A stretch of 64,000 nt of DNA from an uncultured bacterium (GCA_905216025.1 CAJMSE010000002.1:1-64000); one strand, 5' to 3'. Shown: positions 1 to 10,000, counted from the stretch's first letter. Numbers and translations are program-made. The notes: a model not told the origin generated them from the sequence alone.

Positions 1-161
1 GAAAATTCTCAGAATTTCATCTGCTCCCTGTTAATCGGATTCTCAGGCGGCTTAAAAAATGGAGGGTGTACCAAAAACCTAATTTTGATACACCCCCATG
101 TCAAGGGATAGTGCTGCACATTTCTATATAGCATGCACATCTTCCGTGGCGTAGCTTACTG
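1..161. other. Window-edge non-coding stretch with inverted repeat; possible IS end
   Basis: No complete gene is visible here. An imperfect inverted repeat spans 64-95: GGGTGTA and CAAAA on the left pair with TTTTG and TACACCC on the right around a 6-nt centre. A plus-strand frame is open from base 1 and reads into and through the repeat before stopping near 107, which is how the 3' end of a transposase running into its terminal repeat often looks. I cannot name the element and the rest lies outside the window. The repeat could equally be a terminator for the minus-strand gene ending at 162. Confidence 0.3.
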
Positions 162-1280
162 CTATTCCTCAATGTGCGCGAGTGAGTGTGCAAAGGAGGT
201 GAAGAAGTTGGTGAAGCTCTCCATCGGCCAGTATCTGAAGTAGCGTGCGCTGTGGCGCAGGTGCCATATCATGGCGCTGGAGTCGCTTGTCCTTACGAAG
301 ACGTGCTTGCCTTGGGTGAAGAACCATTCACCCGTGTGGCTGCCGTTGATTCTGAAGATGTCGCTTGTCGTCTCATCGGTGTTACGGTCGCCTTTGGCAT
401 TCAGGAACGGTATCTCGTCCTCATCGAACCGCAGCAGGTCTATGAGGAGGGCGCCTTCGAGCTGTGCCATGAACTGCATTTGCAGCGACGAGAGCCATTT
501 CTGTAGCTTGACGAAGTCGACCTTGCCGCCATTTTTCCTGAGAAACATGCCGAGGTCGGTGAGCTGTTTCATGCTTATGCCCTCGTTCATGATGTATTTG
601 GCGATGCGTATCATGATGAGAAGGAGGCATAGGGTGGGGCTGACGGTCTCTATCTTCACGCCGTTTATCGTGGTGTATGACGAGTCGCAGCATTTTGTCT
701 CGTTGCCGATGAAGCTCTGGAGCTTCCTGTTCAGGAATTTGTTTGTCAGGTGCTGTATCTGTCTGTGGTGCTCGACCTTTATCCCGTTCCATTTGTATTT
801 GAGGATGTAGCTGTCGCTTTCGTCTATGTCGCTGCCGTTGTCGCGTGCCCATGCATCGGCCTTTTCCGCCTGTGCCTCGTAGGGGAAGTAGATGTCGATG
901 TCGGTGGCGGTGCGGTGTTCGGGAGTGCCGTAGATGCCGGCGAGGCTTTGTCCCTTGAACAGCATGGGGCGGAGATGGCTGCGGTTGAACATGTCGAGCA
1001 GTTCAGCGAGCCGCGTGTTTATCTCGGCGTTGTATTCTTCGGTCTTTCGTGTAGTGCTTAGCCATGCACCGGATTGACCGTCGGGCAGTTGCATGAAGAA
1101 GTCGTCTTCGCACATCTTTATGCCGTCTGCCACGATGGCTCCTACGCCGTGCATCAGTGAGAGCTGGTGTATGCGCTTCCACTTCCATGCCGACAGAGGC
1201 TCTATCGGTTCTTTCTCCCCGAAAGCTCCGCAGCGCAGGAGACGGAAGAAGTTTCTCTGTATGACCTCGGGGGTGTTCAT
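162..1280 (-). CDS. Nucleotidyltransferase-fold protein (NTP_transf_5-like)
   Basis: The protein is 372 aa from an ATG at 1280. That start overlaps the stop of the NhaC-type gene by 4 nt (ATGA), so it is translationally coupled; the longer upstream reading is shadow sequence inside the transporter gene. Around residues 105-130 it has the pattern LFKGQSLAGIYG followed by TDIDIYF, which fits the polymerase-beta-like nucleotidyltransferase signature with an Asp-x-Asp metal site seen in the family of uncharacterised nucleotidyltransferases (PF14907 type). Members of that family often occur beside PqqD-like and HprK-like proteins in peptide-modification clusters. Here it ends a hexuronate operon, while a PqqD/HprK set lies about 34 kb away. 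The substrate is unknown. Family call moderately sure, function unknown. Confidence 0.7.
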   Translation of the reverse strand: MNTPEVIQRNFFRLLRCGAFGEKEPIEPLSAWKWKRIHQLSLMHGVGAIVADGIKMCEDDFFMQLPDGQSGAWLSTTRKTEEYNAEINTRLAELLDMFNRSHLRPMLFKGQSLAGIYGTPEHRTATDIDIYFPYEAQAEKADAWARDNGSDIDESDSYILKYKWNGIKVEHHRQIQHLTNKFLNRKLQSFIGNETKCCDSSYTTINGVKIETVSPTLCLLLIMIRIAKYIMNEGISMKQLTDLGMFLRKNGGKVDFVKLQKWLSSLQMQFMAQLEGALLIDLLRFDEDEIPFLNAKGDRNTDETTSDIFRINGSHTGEWFFTQGKHVFVRTSDSSAMIWHLRHSARYFRYWPMESFTNFFTSFAHSLAHIEE

Positions 1281-2557
1281 GAGTAGCGGCGTGGATATCT
1301 GAACAGTATTGCAAGAATGGCAAAGCTGCCGAGACACATCGGATAGTAAAGGTATGGAATGAGGTTTACCGGACTCGTGGCCGCTATTCCTGCCGCCATG
1401 AGCAGGTGTGCCCCGTATGGCAGGAAGCTTTGGGTGAAGCATGACATGGTGTCGAGGATGCTTGCGCACTTGCGGTTGTCGAGGTTAAACCGTGTGCTTA
1501 TCTGCCGGGCTATGCCTCCCACGGTGATGATAGCGACGGTGTTGTTTGCCGTGCATGCCGTCACTACGCTGACGAGGGAGGCCACGCATAGCTCTGCTCC
1601 GCGCTTGCCGGTGATGCGCCGTGTCATGCGGTTGATGATGTAGTCTATTCCGCCGTTCTTCTTGATCACTTCGAGCATACCGCCTGCAAGCATGGTGATG
1701 ATGATGAGCTCGCCCATCCCCGTGATGCCGTCGCCCATGGTCTTGAACCATCCGTATATATCGAACGAACCGTCAATAAGCCCTATCACTCCTGTCAGGA
1801 ATACGCCAATCACGAGCACCGCCATCACATTCAGTCCGCATACAGCCGTGATAAGTACTACAATGTAGGATATCACTTTGGTGTATTCCACAGCCGGAAT
1901 GTTTTGAGGCAGGCTTATGCCGCTTCCGAGAATGATATATAATATAAGGATAAGGAAAGCTGCTGGCATGACGATGAACGAGTTGGCCTTGAATTTGTCG
2001 TTCATCTTGCATTCCTGGGTGGATGTCGCAACGATTGTCGTGTCGGATATGAACGAAAGGTTGTCGCCGAAGAACGAGCCGCCGACGACAACGGCAGTCA
2101 TCATCGGTACGCTCGCATCGGTAGACATTGCCAAGCCGGAGGCTATTGGAGCCAGGGCGACAATCGTGCCGAAACTGGTTCCGATGGACAGCGATATGAA
2201 GCATGCGGCAAGGAACAGGCCGGCAAGGAGCATGTTGCCGGGCAGGATGTTCAGCATGAGGTTCACCGTGGCGTCGATGCTGCCCATTACCTTTGCACTG
2301 TTTGCAAAAGCCCCGGCAAGTATGAAGATCCACAGCATGAGCATCATCTGCTCCGAGCCTGCACCGCGGCTGAACGTGTTTACGCGCTGGCGCAACGGTC
2401 CTTTGGTGATTGCTATGGCGTATACGGATGATGCCATGAACGCTACGGTAATCGGCACCTTATAGAAGTCGCCTGCGACAATGGAGGTGACGAGGTATAA
2501 GATGACGAATACCAGTAGCGGACTTAATGCTGTAAGACCTTTGTTCAATGCTGTCAA
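1277..2557 (-). CDS. NhaC-family Na+/H+ antiporter-like carrier
   Basis: A 426-aa polytopic inner-membrane protein with roughly ten to twelve hydrophobic segments. Runs such as FGTIVALAPIASG and GGSFFGDNLSFISDTT are characteristic of the NhaC/MleN branch of the ion transporter superfamily. The start overlaps the altronate dehydratase stop by 4 nt and its stop overlaps the next gene by 4 nt, so the three genes are one transcription and translation unit. Known family roles are Na+/H+ antiport and malate-lactate exchange. Placement between uxaA and its regulator's operon suggests a role in uronate or altronate uptake, which is inference. No separate sugar transporter is visible nearby. Confidence 0.8.
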   Translation of the reverse strand: MTALNKGLTALSPLLVFVILYLVTSIVAGDFYKVPITVAFMASSVYAIAITKGPLRQRVNTFSRGAGSEQMMLMLWIFILAGAFANSAKVMGSIDATVNLMLNILPGNMLLAGLFLAACFISLSIGTSFGTIVALAPIASGLAMSTDASVPMMTAVVVGGSFFGDNLSFISDTTIVATSTQECKMNDKFKANSFIVMPAAFLILILYIILGSGISLPQNIPAVEYTKVISYIVVLITAVCGLNVMAVLVIGVFLTGVIGLIDGSFDIYGWFKTMGDGITGMGELIIITMLAGGMLEVIKKNGGIDYIINRMTRRITGKRGAELCVASLVSVVTACTANNTVAIITVGGIARQISTRFNLDNRKCASILDTMSCFTQSFLPYGAHLLMAAGIAATSPVNLIPYLYYPMCLGSFAILAILFRYPRRYS

Positions 2558-4047
2558 AGAGTTACTCCGTTCTTGAAAATGGCGATTTCTCTGTAGTCGT
2601 TGACCTCATTGCGGGCTTTCTCGCCGCTTGCCACGGCAATGATCTTGTCGATGAACTCCGGCACGAGCTCTTTCATCGTGCGTCCCTCGATGAGCTGTCC
2701 TGCATTGAAGTCTATCCAGTTGGGCTTGCGTGCGGCAAGCGTCGGGTTTGTGGCAATCTTCATCGTGGGTACAAACGTGCCGAAGGGCGTGCCGCGTCCG
2801 GTAGTGAACAGTACTATCTGGCATCCTGCCGAGGCCAATGCCGTAGAGGCAACGAGGTCATTTCCTGGTGCAGAGAGCAGGTTGAGGCCGTTCGTTGTAA
2901 GCCTGTCGCCATATTCAAGCACGCCGCTGACGGGAGCACGGCCGCACTTCTGTGTGCATCCGAGTGCTTTATCTTCCAGCGTGGAGATGCCTCCGGCCTT
3001 GTTGCCCGGTGACGGGTTCTCGCCTACGGGCTCTCCGTGGCTGAGGAAATACTCCTTGAAATTGTTTACCATGCTGACGGTTTTCTCGAAGAGTTCGTTG
3101 TTCTCGCATCTGTTCATCAGTATCGTCTCAGCGCCGAACATTTCCGGAACCTCGGTAAGTATGGACGTTCCGCCCTGTGCAACGAGCCAGTCGGAGAACT
3201 CTCCGACAAGCGGATTGGCCGTGATGCCGCTGAATCCGTCGCTTCCGCCGCATTTCAAGCCGACGCGCAGCTTGCCGATGCTTACGTCTTCGCGCTTGTC
3301 TTCCTTTGCCTGGTTGTAGAGGCCGCGCAGTATCTCCATTCCGGCTTCGATCTCGTCGCCCTCAACTTTCTGTGTGACGAGGAACTTTATTCTGCTGTGG
3401 TCGTAGTCGCCTAAGAGCTGCTCGAAGAGTTCCGGCTGGTTGTTCTCGCATCCCAGTCCGAGAACGAGCACGCCGCCGGCATTGGGATGCAGGGCGATGT
3501 CGCGCAGCACCTTGCGCGTGTTTTCGTGGTCTCCGCTAAGCTGGGAGCATCCGTAGTTGTGATGCCATGCGTATATGTCGTCGACACCCTCGCATCCGGT
3601 CTCCGCCTTCAGCTTCTTGGCCAGTGCCTCGGCAATGCCGTTGACGCATCCTACGGTCGGCACGATCCATATCTCGTTTCTCGTTCCCACTTCGCCGTTC
3701 TTTCGTACGTAGCCCTTGAATGTCCTTTTCTCGTCTTTTATGCTGAGCGTCTCGTTCACGGGATTGTATGAATACTCCAGCGTGCCGGACAGGTTGGTCT
3801 TCAGATTGTTCTCGTTCACCCAGTCGCCGGTCTTGAGGTCCTTGCGTGCGTGGCCTATGGGATAGCCATATTTAATAATGTCAGTCCCCTCAGGAGTGTC
3901 TGTGATGAGAATTTTATGTCCGGCAGGAGTGTCTTGGTTGATGACTATGGTCTTTCCGTCAATTTCTATGACGTCACCTTTTGCTTTCTGTTGCAGGCAG
4001 ACCACGACAGTGTCGGCCGGATTGATTTTGATGAAAGTCTGTTCCAT
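2554..4047 (-). CDS. uxaA: Altronate dehydratase
   Basis: A 497-aa cytosolic enzyme expected to dehydrate D-altronate to 2-keto-3-deoxygluconate (KDG). The N-terminal ~95 residues form a SAF-type domain (GHKILIT, YGYPIGHA), followed by the long D-galactarate/altronate dehydratase domain with GTRNEIWIVPTVGCV, YGCSQLSGDH, GLGCENNQPE and LKCGGSDGFSG, the last carrying conserved Cys. Length matches the family. The gene lies 34 nt downstream of the LacI-type gene on the same strand and is opposite kdgK/kdgA, which consume its product. No uxaB or uxaC gene is in the window. Confidence 0.93.
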   Translation of the reverse strand: MEQTFIKINPADTVVVCLQQKAKGDVIEIDGKTIVINQDTPAGHKILITDTPEGTDIIKYGYPIGHARKDLKTGDWVNENNLKTNLSGTLEYSYNPVNETLSIKDEKRTFKGYVRKNGEVGTRNEIWIVPTVGCVNGIAEALAKKLKAETGCEGVDDIYAWHHNYGCSQLSGDHENTRKVLRDIALHPNAGGVLVLGLGCENNQPELFEQLLGDYDHSRIKFLVTQKVEGDEIEAGMEILRGLYNQAKEDKREDVSIGKLRVGLKCGGSDGFSGITANPLVGEFSDWLVAQGGTSILTEVPEMFGAETILMNRCENNELFEKTVSMVNNFKEYFLSHGEPVGENPSPGNKAGGISTLEDKALGCTQKCGRAPVSGVLEYGDRLTTNGLNLLSAPGNDLVASTALASAGCQIVLFTTGRGTPFGTFVPTMKIATNPTLAARKPNWIDFNAGQLIEGRTMKELVPEFIDKIIAVASGEKARNEVNDYREIAIFKNGVTL

Positions 4048-4081
4048 TATTAGTAGTTATTTAGTTAAATAATTTGTTGTC

Positions 4082-5149
4082 TTATATCTGCTTACGCCTG
4101 TAGAAGTCCAGATTCTCCTTCGTCAGGATCTCTATGGGCATATAGTTTATCGGACTCACTTTCTTCTTTAGCACAATAGCCTCGAACAGCGATTCTATGC
4201 AAAGGAATCCCTGCATATATGCGTGCTGGGCAATGAGAAACGATATGGAGCCCTGACGCACGCATTCGGCGTTTTTATTGACCATGTCGTATCCCATTAT
4301 CTGCACGTTGCGGCGGTTGCTTCTGAGTAGGAATTCTCCCACGATATGAGCTTTTGAGTTGAAAGTGATGCAGTGGTGTATATTCGGATGAGCCTTAAAG
4401 AAGTTTTCTAGTATATGCGTATATTGGTTGCGTGTCTCGTCAAGCGGGAGGTTTACCTCCTCTATCTTCACATGGGGGAAATGGTCACGCATGTAATGGC
4501 GGAATCCGGTTTCGCGGTTTTCCTGCTGCTTGCTTGCCACGTTGCCGTTTTTCATTTGCTTCATAAGCATGATTTCCTTTTCCTTTGAAGCGATGAGCAT
4601 GAGCATGCGGCCTGCGAAATATCCGCTGCAGAACGAGTCCTGGCCATAGAAAGACAGGGGCTTCAGGTCTGGCATGTATGAGTCGAGAAGTATGAATGGA
4701 ATGCCGTTTTCGTGCAAAATATCGGTAAACTTGCGCGTAGCGTCAAGTGTCGACGGTACGATAATTACTCCGTCCGGCTGGTCTTTCATACTTTGTGCCA
4801 TCACTTTTGTAAATGTCGCATGGTCAAAACGGTTGTAATACATCATCTTCATGCTTACGTGGAAGTCGCGTCTTCTGTCGCATGCATCGGCGGCCCCTTC
4901 CTCAATCTCTTCCCAGTAGGCCTCTGATTCGTGCTTGGGTATGATGCAATGGAAGTTGTATGTCTTGTTGTATGCCAGTGCGCTTGCGTATACGTTGGGA
5001 TGATAGTCCATTTCTTTTAGTGCCTTCTCGACTTTTTCGCGAGCAGAAGACGAGACGTTGGGACGGTCGTGCAATACCCTGTCCACTGTTCCCACGGATA
5101 CACCTGAAAGCTTTGCAATGTCCTTGATTCTTATCTTGTCAGCAGCCAT
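4082..5149 (-). CDS. LacI-family transcriptional regulator of the hexuronate locus
   Basis: A 355-aa regulator. Residues 6-28 (IKDIAKLSGVSVGTVDRVLH) are a clear LacI helix-turn-helix, followed by the hinge helix region and a periplasmic-binding-protein-like effector domain (PDGVIIVPSTLD, ENGIPFILLDSYMP, GYDMVNKNAECVRQG). The variant VGTVDRVLH in place of the usual VSTVSRVLN occurs in Bacteroidetes sugar regulators. It is transcribed divergently from kdgK and directly upstream of uxaA, so it probably senses a uronate catabolite and controls both arms. The effector cannot be read from sequence. Confidence 0.88.
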   Translation of the reverse strand: MAADKIRIKDIAKLSGVSVGTVDRVLHDRPNVSSSAREKVEKALKEMDYHPNVYASALAYNKTYNFHCIIPKHESEAYWEEIEEGAADACDRRRDFHVSMKMMYYNRFDHATFTKVMAQSMKDQPDGVIIVPSTLDATRKFTDILHENGIPFILLDSYMPDLKPLSFYGQDSFCSGYFAGRMLMLIASKEKEIMLMKQMKNGNVASKQQENRETGFRHYMRDHFPHVKIEEVNLPLDETRNQYTHILENFFKAHPNIHHCITFNSKAHIVGEFLLRSNRRNVQIMGYDMVNKNAECVRQGSISFLIAQHAYMQGFLCIESLFEAIVLKKKVSPINYMPIEILTKENLDFYRRKQI

Positions 5150-5175
5150 GCTCCTAATCTTTGGTTTTTGTTATG

Positions 5176-5183
5176 CAAAAATA
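5176..5183 (-). promoter_or_regulatory. Putative -7 box for the LacI-type regulator operon
   Basis: On the minus strand this reads TATTTTTG, matching TAnnTTTG, about 27 nt upstream of the regulator start. No convincing -33 TTTG sits at the usual spacing, consistent with an activated or weak promoter. The 189-bp divergent gap (5150-5338) would also have to hold the LacI operator, but I could not identify a convincing palindrome. Confidence 0.45.
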
Positions 5184-5278
5184 CGGATAAAAAATGAATT
5201 GCGGTAAAGCATAGACTAATATTTTGCCAAAAGGGAAAGATTTTATTTGTTTTGTTTCGCCGTTTGAGAAATAAGTGG

Positions 5279-5286
5279 TATTTTTG
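5279..5286 (+). promoter_or_regulatory. Putative -7 box for kdgK-kdgA
   Basis: TATTTTTG matches the Bacteroidetes TAnnTTTG element and lies 52 nt upstream of the kdgK ATG. TTTG occurs upstream at 5251-5254 and 5263-5266, but neither is at the normal 19-20 nt spacing. Confidence 0.45.
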
Positions 5287-5338
5287 TAGACACAAACTAA
5301 TAAATCTATCTAAACAACGTAATAAAAATATCAAAACA

Positions 5339-6361
5339 ATGGCTAAAGTTGTAACATTGGGCGAGATAATGCTCCGCCTTTCACCTAACGGCAATGACCG
5401 TTTCATCCAGACAGACTCTTTCCGTATCATTCCCGGCGGTGGAGAGGCAAACGTGGCTATCAGCTGTGCTAACTATGGACACGATGCTTACTTTGTGAGC
5501 AAGCTGCCCGACCATGAGATCGGACAGATAGCAATCAACTCTCTCCGCCGTTATGGAGTGAACACAAAGTTCATTGCACGTGGTGGAGAGCGCGTTGGTC
5601 TTTATTATGCGGAGACCGGTGCATCGATGCGTCCTTCAAAAGTGATATACGACCGTGCGCACAGTTCAATCTCTGAGGCAGAGCCCGCAGACTTTGACTT
5701 CGACGCAATCATGGAAGGTGCAGACTGGTTCCACTGGTCTGGCATCACTCCCGCTGTCTCAGACAAGGCAGCCGAACTGACAAAGCTCGCCTGCGAGGCT
5801 GCAAAGCGTCATGGCGTGACTGTTTCTGTAGACCTTAACTTCCGTAAGAAGCTGTGGACTTCAGAGAAGGCTATCTCCATCATGCGTCCGCTGATGAAGT
5901 ATGTCGACGTATGTATCGGTAATGAGGAGGATGCAGAGCTTTGTCTCGGCTTCAAGCCCGATGCCGATGTTGAGGGCGGCCAGACAGACGCTGCAGGATA
6001 CGAGGGCATCTTCAAGCAGATGATGGAAGAGTTCGGCTTCAAGTATGTTGTATCTACATTGCGTGAGAGTTACTCTGCCACATTCAACGGATGGAAGGCT
6101 CTTATCTATAACGGTAAGGAGTTCTATCAGAGCAAGCGCTATGAGATTAACCCGATTATCGACCGTGTCGGTGGCGGCGACTCTTTCTCTGGTGGTCTGA
6201 TTCACGGTCTGCTGACGAAGCCGACACAGGGCGAGGCTCTTGAGTTTGCTGTTGCAGCATCTGCTCTGAAGCACACCATCAACGGCGACTATAACCTTGT
6301 TAGCGTAGCAGAGGTTGAGTCACTTGCCGGTGGAAATGCCAACGGACGTGTACAGAGATAA
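5339..6361 (+). CDS. kdgK: 2-dehydro-3-deoxygluconate kinase
   Basis: A 340-aa PfkB/ribokinase-family sugar kinase that should phosphorylate KDG to KDPG with ATP. It opens with MAKVVTLGEIMLRLSP and has IIPGGGEANVAISCA (substrate-binding Gly-rich motif) and near the C-terminus VGGGDSFSGGLIHGL, with the GxGD catalytic-base motif of PfkB kinases. The ATG at 5339 gives the canonical N-terminus; upstream in-frame codons encode nonsense through the promoter. It is followed after 26 nt by the aldolase gene, forming the lower KDG pathway opposite uxaA. Confidence 0.92.
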   Translation: MAKVVTLGEIMLRLSPNGNDRFIQTDSFRIIPGGGEANVAISCANYGHDAYFVSKLPDHEIGQIAINSLRRYGVNTKFIARGGERVGLYYAETGASMRPSKVIYDRAHSSISEAEPADFDFDAIMEGADWFHWSGITPAVSDKAAELTKLACEAAKRHGVTVSVDLNFRKKLWTSEKAISIMRPLMKYVDVCIGNEEDAELCLGFKPDADVEGGQTDAAGYEGIFKQMMEEFGFKYVVSTLRESYSATFNGWKALIYNGKEFYQSKRYEINPIIDRVGGGDSFSGGLIHGLLTKPTQGEALEFAVAASALKHTINGDYNLVSVAEVESLAGGNANGRVQR

Positions 6362-6387
6362 GTAAAACAAGTAATAGAGAAAATACT

Positions 6388-7056
6388 ATGGCTAAGTTTG
6401 ATAAAGTAGCTGTGCTGGCAAAGATTGGCCAGACAGGAATGGTTCCTGTGTTCTATCACAAGGATGCAGAGATTGCAAAGAAGGTCGTTAAGGCTTGCTA
6501 CGACGGTGGTGTGCGTGCTTTCGAGTTCACAAACCGCGGCGATTTCGCCCACGAGGTCTTTGCAGAGGTTGTTAAGTTTGCAGCAAAGGAGTGCCCGGAA
6601 CTGGCTCTCGGTATCGGTTCGGTTGTAGACCCGGCCACGGCTGCCCTTTATATCCAGCTCGGAGCCTGCTTCGTTGTAGGTCCGCTCTTCAACCCGGAGA
6701 TTTCAAAGATTTGTAACCGCCGCCTTGTTCCCTACACACCGGGATGCGGAAGCATCTCTGAGGTAGGTGCTGCACAGGAGACCGGCTGCGATCTTTGCAA
6801 GATATTCCCCGGTGACGTGCTGGGTCCGAACCTTGTCAAGGGTCTCATGGCTCCCATGCCTTGGTCAAAGCTGATGGTCACAGGAGGCGTTTCTCCCGAT
6901 GAGGCAAACCTGACAGCATGGGTTAAGGCCGGCGTATATTGCGTCGGCATGGGTTCAAAGCTGTTCCCGAAGGATGTGATAGCAGCCGGAAACTGGCAGG
7001 CAATCACCGACAAATGTGTTGAAGCATTAGGTTATATTGCTAAGGCACGCGGCTGA
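6388..7056 (+). CDS. kdgA: KDPG / 4-hydroxy-2-oxoglutarate aldolase
   Basis: A 222-aa class I aldolase that cleaves KDPG to pyruvate and glyceraldehyde 3-phosphate. Recognisable features are GMVPVFYHKD near the N-terminus, the LGIGSVVDPATA segment, and DLCKIFPGDVLGPNLVKG, whose Lys is the expected Schiff-base residue. TGGVSPDEANL forms the phosphate-binding loop. Length matches the Eda family. It is the second gene of the kdgK operon, and an intrinsic terminator follows 14 nt after its stop. Confidence 0.92.
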   Translation: MAKFDKVAVLAKIGQTGMVPVFYHKDAEIAKKVVKACYDGGVRAFEFTNRGDFAHEVFAEVVKFAAKECPELALGIGSVVDPATAALYIQLGACFVVGPLFNPEISKICNRRLVPYTPGCGSISEVGAAQETGCDLCKIFPGDVLGPNLVKGLMAPMPWSKLMVTGGVSPDEANLTAWVKAGVYCVGMGSKLFPKDVIAAGNWQAITDKCVEALGYIAKARG

Positions 7057-7060
7057 TAAT

Positions 7061-10000
7061 ATGATATTCACAAAAGGCTCCTTATGGCTTCTATGCCTCT
7101 GGAGCCTTTTGTTTTTTTCAGCATGCTCACCCTCCGACAGGCAAGAGGTGGACAGACTGAACGCTATTTCCTACGCCTGTCATTACCGTGATTTAGACTC
7201 GACCTACGCCTATGCCCGGCGTGCGTATGCCCTTTCTGGCAACTATGCCGGCGGACGTGCTGCCGCACTGAACAATATGGCCTTTGCCGATATTGCCCGC
7301 ATGGACTATGAGCGTGCCGGCAACCTGCTTGACAGCGTCTTTTTAATAACAGACAATCAGGTCGAACTGCTTGTTGCGGAGGTCCAGTGGATGCGCATCT
7401 GTCAGCGTACGTCGCGCAACCGGCTTTTCTATGATTACCGTGAGCGGGCGTCAAGGCGTATAAAGCGGATTGACGAGGAACGTTCAGGTTTGCCGGAAGA
7501 TGTCGCGCGGCGCATCATGTATGCGGAGACGGAGTTTGCAATTGTGAACTCGGCATATTATTATTATGTGGGGCTTGACCGTGAGGCAGCCGACGCCCTT
7601 TTCCCAGTAGTTCCGGATGATGTTATCCGTAAGGACACGGCACAGTATCTTAACTATTTATATAATGTGGGGGCAGGCGGTATAATAACCGAAGGCTCGC
7701 AGGCGGATATAAACCAGCGTGAGTTTGACATGCTGATAGAGTGCCTTATGATATCACGCAGGCACGGATACAGGTTCTTTGAAGCTAATGCTCTCGGGGC
7801 GATATCCGGTCTTCTGATTGTGCCCGAGCATCGTGCGAGGCTTGCGGCGGACAATGCCCCCGCCATGAAATACCTGAATCCGGACGGGATTCCGGAGGCA
7901 TCGGTGCCCGAGATGCTTGCTGATGAGTGCCTGCGTATCTTCCTTGATTACGGTGATGTGTATCAGATTGCCGGCGCCCACCGTACCCTGGCCTCGTGCT
8001 TCATGGCTTCCGGCGATTATGAACCGGCATTGAAGCATCTTGCCGAGGCTCTTTCCGATAACCGTATAAATCAGGCTCCTGACCTTGTCGCGAGCATCCG
8101 TGAACAGTTGAGCGTAGCATATTCGGCCATTGACGATAAGCAGACAAGCGACTATAACCGCAATATATACATCAGTCTTCAGGAACAGACGCGGCAGGAC
8201 CGATATCTTGAGGCGCGGGCAGACATGCTCGACAAGATTTCGGCCCAGTTGAACAGCATGATTACGGCAGTCGTCGTGGCTATCCTCTTGCTCGTTTTCA
8301 TGCTTTGGCTCTTTTACTACCTTAACCGCCGGAACAACAATACCGCAGAGATAGACCGTCTTCTCCTGCCGCTTCGCCAATGGCGGGAAAGGGAAAAGGC
8401 CGGCGCGGAGAAGTTGCTTGAACAGGCCGAGGAGATAAAGGAGCGGCAGATGTATTACCTTTCTCAGATAAAGAGCGGCGAACGGCTCAGTCTTGAGAAC
8501 CGTGCAAAGGTCTTTCTCGTCACGAGCATAACGCCGCTTATAGACCGGATGATAAATGAGGTGAGGCTGCTGGCCGTCAGAAGCGAAGATGAAGATACGC
8601 GCAACGGCCGCTATACATATATATCCGAGCTTGCCGCGAAGATAAACGAGTATAACGACGTGCTCACCGAGTGGATACAGATGCGCCGCGGACAGCTCGA
8701 CCTGCGCATAGAGAGCTTTGCCTTGCAGCCTCTTTTTGATATAGTGTCTAAGGGCGGGGCTGCATTCAGAATGAGTGGCGTGCGCCTTGATGTGAGTGAG
8801 ACGGATGCCGTGGTGAAGGCCGACAAGGTGCTTACGATGTTCATGATAAACACCCTTGCCGACAACGCCCGTAAGTTTACGGGGAGCGGGGGCTCCGTCA
8901 CGGTGAGTGCAGTGCAGCATCCCGGCTTTGTGGAGATATCCGTGGCAGATACAGGCGAGGGGCTTACAGAAGAGGAACTGGCAAGAGTATTCGACCGTAA
9001 ATCGTACGACGGGCATGGCTTCGGACTGATGAACTGTAAGGGGATAATAGAGAAATACCGTAAGACGAGCCGGCTGTTCAGTGTCTGTGATATTTCTGCC
9101 GAGAGCACGAAAGGGGAGGGCAGCCGTTTCTTTTTCCGTCTGCCCGTGGGCGTGGTGCGCACCCTTGTCGTGGCTGTTGCGGTCTTGTCGTCCATTTGCT
9201 CTATGGCAGCCGGCCGGCATTCGCATCTCTATCAGGCAAAGCAATATGCCGACAGCGCCTATTTTTCAAATATAAACGGAACCTACGAGAAGACCCTTCT
9301 TTATGCAGATTCGTGCCGCGAGCATCTCAACAGGCACTATCAGTCCCTATATCCTGACGGCAAGTTTCTTATGAGAGCTGTCGGCAGCCAGTCCTCGACG
9401 CCGCCGGAGATAAAGTGGCTGCATGACAGCGTGTCAACCAACTATAGCATAATCCTCGACATCCGCAATGAGAGCGCGGTGGCGGCGCTGGCCCTTCACC
9501 GCTGGCAGCTCTACAGTTATAACAACAAGATATACACGCAGCTTTTCAAGGAGCTGTCCGCAGACAGCACGCTGGCAGACTATTGCAGGATGATGCAGCA
9601 GTCGCAGACGAACAAGACCATTGCCGTGATTCTTCTCGTGATAATTCTCATCGTCATTCCGCCGGCTTATTATCTGCTATACTACCGGCACAGGCTTTAC
9701 TACCGCTTCTGTATAGAACGAATAGAAGAGATAAACCGCATACTGTCGGACGACAGTCCACCTGACGTCAAGCTGCGCACGATAGATTCGCTTGCCGGCG
9801 GACACTACCCGGCAGACCTTCAGAAGGTGGCGGACAGCATACGGGAAGTGCTCTCCGGGGCGGTGGCATCGAGAAACCGCATGGCTGCCGATATCGAACT
9901 GGAGGCTGATGCGTGCCGCAAGGCGGAGTATGAATGCAGCAATCTGCATGTAAGCAATTCTGTAATAGATAATTGCCTGTCTACGCTGAAGCATGAGACT

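Noticed and set aside
7754..9244. 496-codon minus frame opposite the tandem kinase
   Set aside because: The plus frame contains kinase boxes and membrane helices; the shadow has no domain.
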